Origin: Cohnella baijiui
Lineage (GTDB): Bacteria > Bacillota > Bacilli > Paenibacillales > Paenibacillaceae
Assembly: GCF_020731285.1 (NCBI RefSeq)
Contig: NZ_JAJFOW010000028.1
Span: 24,235-88,234, forward strand
Length of the DNA: 64,000 bases
Direction: 5' to 3'
Shown: piece by piece, positions 63,641-64,000 of the stretch
How positions within the stretch are numbered: the first letter of the stretch is position 1
How the letters are laid out: every line of letters starts with the position of its first letter
Program-made: the position numbers and the translations under genes
Notes under the pieces: generated by a model
Database searches by the model: none
The model's input: only the letters and a program-made list of their open reading frames with translations
Told to the model about the DNA's origin: nothing

Positions 63641-64000
63641 GTGTAAGCAGACTACTCCACTTTCGGCGATCGTGCGGGGAATCGGCCAATGTGCGTATGT
63701 AAACTACCTACATTCGGCGATCGTGCGGGGAACCATTCAAAGAGCGTATGTAAACTACCTACATTCGGCGATCGTGCGGGGAATCGGCCAATGTGCGTAT
63801 GTAAACTACCTACATTCGGCGATCGAGCGGGGAATCGGCCAATGTGCGTATGTAAACTACCTACATTCGGCGTTCGTACTGGGAACCGTTCAAAGTGCGT
63901 ATGTAAACTACCTACATTCGGCGTTCGCACGGGGAATCGGTCAATGTGCGTATGTAAACTACCTACATTCGGCGTTCGTACTGGGAACCGTTCAAAGTGC
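63641..64000. repeat. Second 51-bp tandem array (at least 6 full units, continues past the window)
   Basis: GTATGTAAACTACCTACATTCGG recurs at 63695, 63746, 63797, 63848, 63899 and 63950, exactly 51 bp apart; a degenerate unit lies at 63641 and a seventh would start at 64001. On the minus strand the units align with the array at 160-695 around AATGTAGGTAGTTTA, in the same orientation. Linkers differ between the two arrays. Two linker types occur here in mixed order (CGGGGAATCGGCCAATG and CTGGGAACCGTTCAAAG). Confidence 0.95.

Noticed and set aside
63652..63930. Minus-strand repeat protein in the second array
   Set aside because: Same artefact of a period divisible by three.

Overview
The window reads as a chromosomal segment of a high-G+C, endospore-forming member of the Paenibacillaceae (Cohnella- or Paenibacillus-like). 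This is an inference from three things: a Firmicutes gene order (tig-clpP-clpX; lonB-lonA-ysxC; hemA-hemX-hemC-hemD-hemB-hemL-spoVID; valS-folC-murC), many sporulation and germination genes (gerM, a gerA/B/C-type operon, lonB, spoVID, YheC/D-type coat proteins), and strong AGGAGG-type ribosome binding sites. No rRNA, CRISPR array, prophage or intact insertion sequence was seen.

Layout. Both ends carry tandem arrays with an exact 51-bp period (about 160-695 and 63641-64000, the latter running off the window). A third, unrelated-looking array of the same period sits at 57461-57590. At 1005-1697 is a HAD hydrolase. At 1786-8634 (minus) lies a tightly overlapping six-gene operon of five paralogous YheC/YheD-type ATP-grasp proteins and one GNAT acetyltransferase, preceded by a possible mother-cell promoter. 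At 8888-10926 are an MBL-fold hydrolase, the decayed end of an acetylxylan esterase and a PgpA-like phosphatase. At 11141-17404 are gerM, a germinant-receptor operon on the minus strand, rph and an XTP/dITP pyrophosphatase. At 17678-24793 is a sugar-type ABC importer with its own YesM/YesN-type two-component system. asnB follows on the minus strand.

From about 26.9 to 32 kb is an accessory stretch: small unknown proteins, an EamA transporter preceded by an overlapping 40-codon reading frame, a zinc phospholipase C-like protein, a hicAB toxin-antitoxin pair with an operator-like dyad inside its promoter, a frameshifted gene remnant, tRNA-Arg(TCT), a GNAT, a 66-aa WYL-like protein whose promoter carries two SOS (LexA/DinR) boxes, and tRNA-Gly(CCC).

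From 32 kb on the core genome resumes: a ysoA-position protein, tig, clpP, clpX, ispG, two probable copper/cysteine-motif proteins, lonB, lonA, ysxC, a conserved unknown, an orphan ABC substrate-binding lipoprotein, speD, then heme/siroheme genes (hemA, hemX, a precorrin-2 dehydrogenase, hemC, a cobA-hemD fusion, hemB, hemL), spoVID, a T-box-controlled valS, folC and murC.

How genes work together: the Clp and Lon genes form a proteostasis block; the hem block makes uroporphyrinogen III and can branch to siroheme; the ger genes, spoVID, lonB and the ATP-grasp operon serve the spore. The most interesting points are the ATP-grasp/GNAT operon, the recurrent 51-bp arrays, a roughly 98-bp leader duplicated upstream of two ABC-transporter loci 27 kb apart, and the twin SOS boxes on a tiny WYL-like gene.
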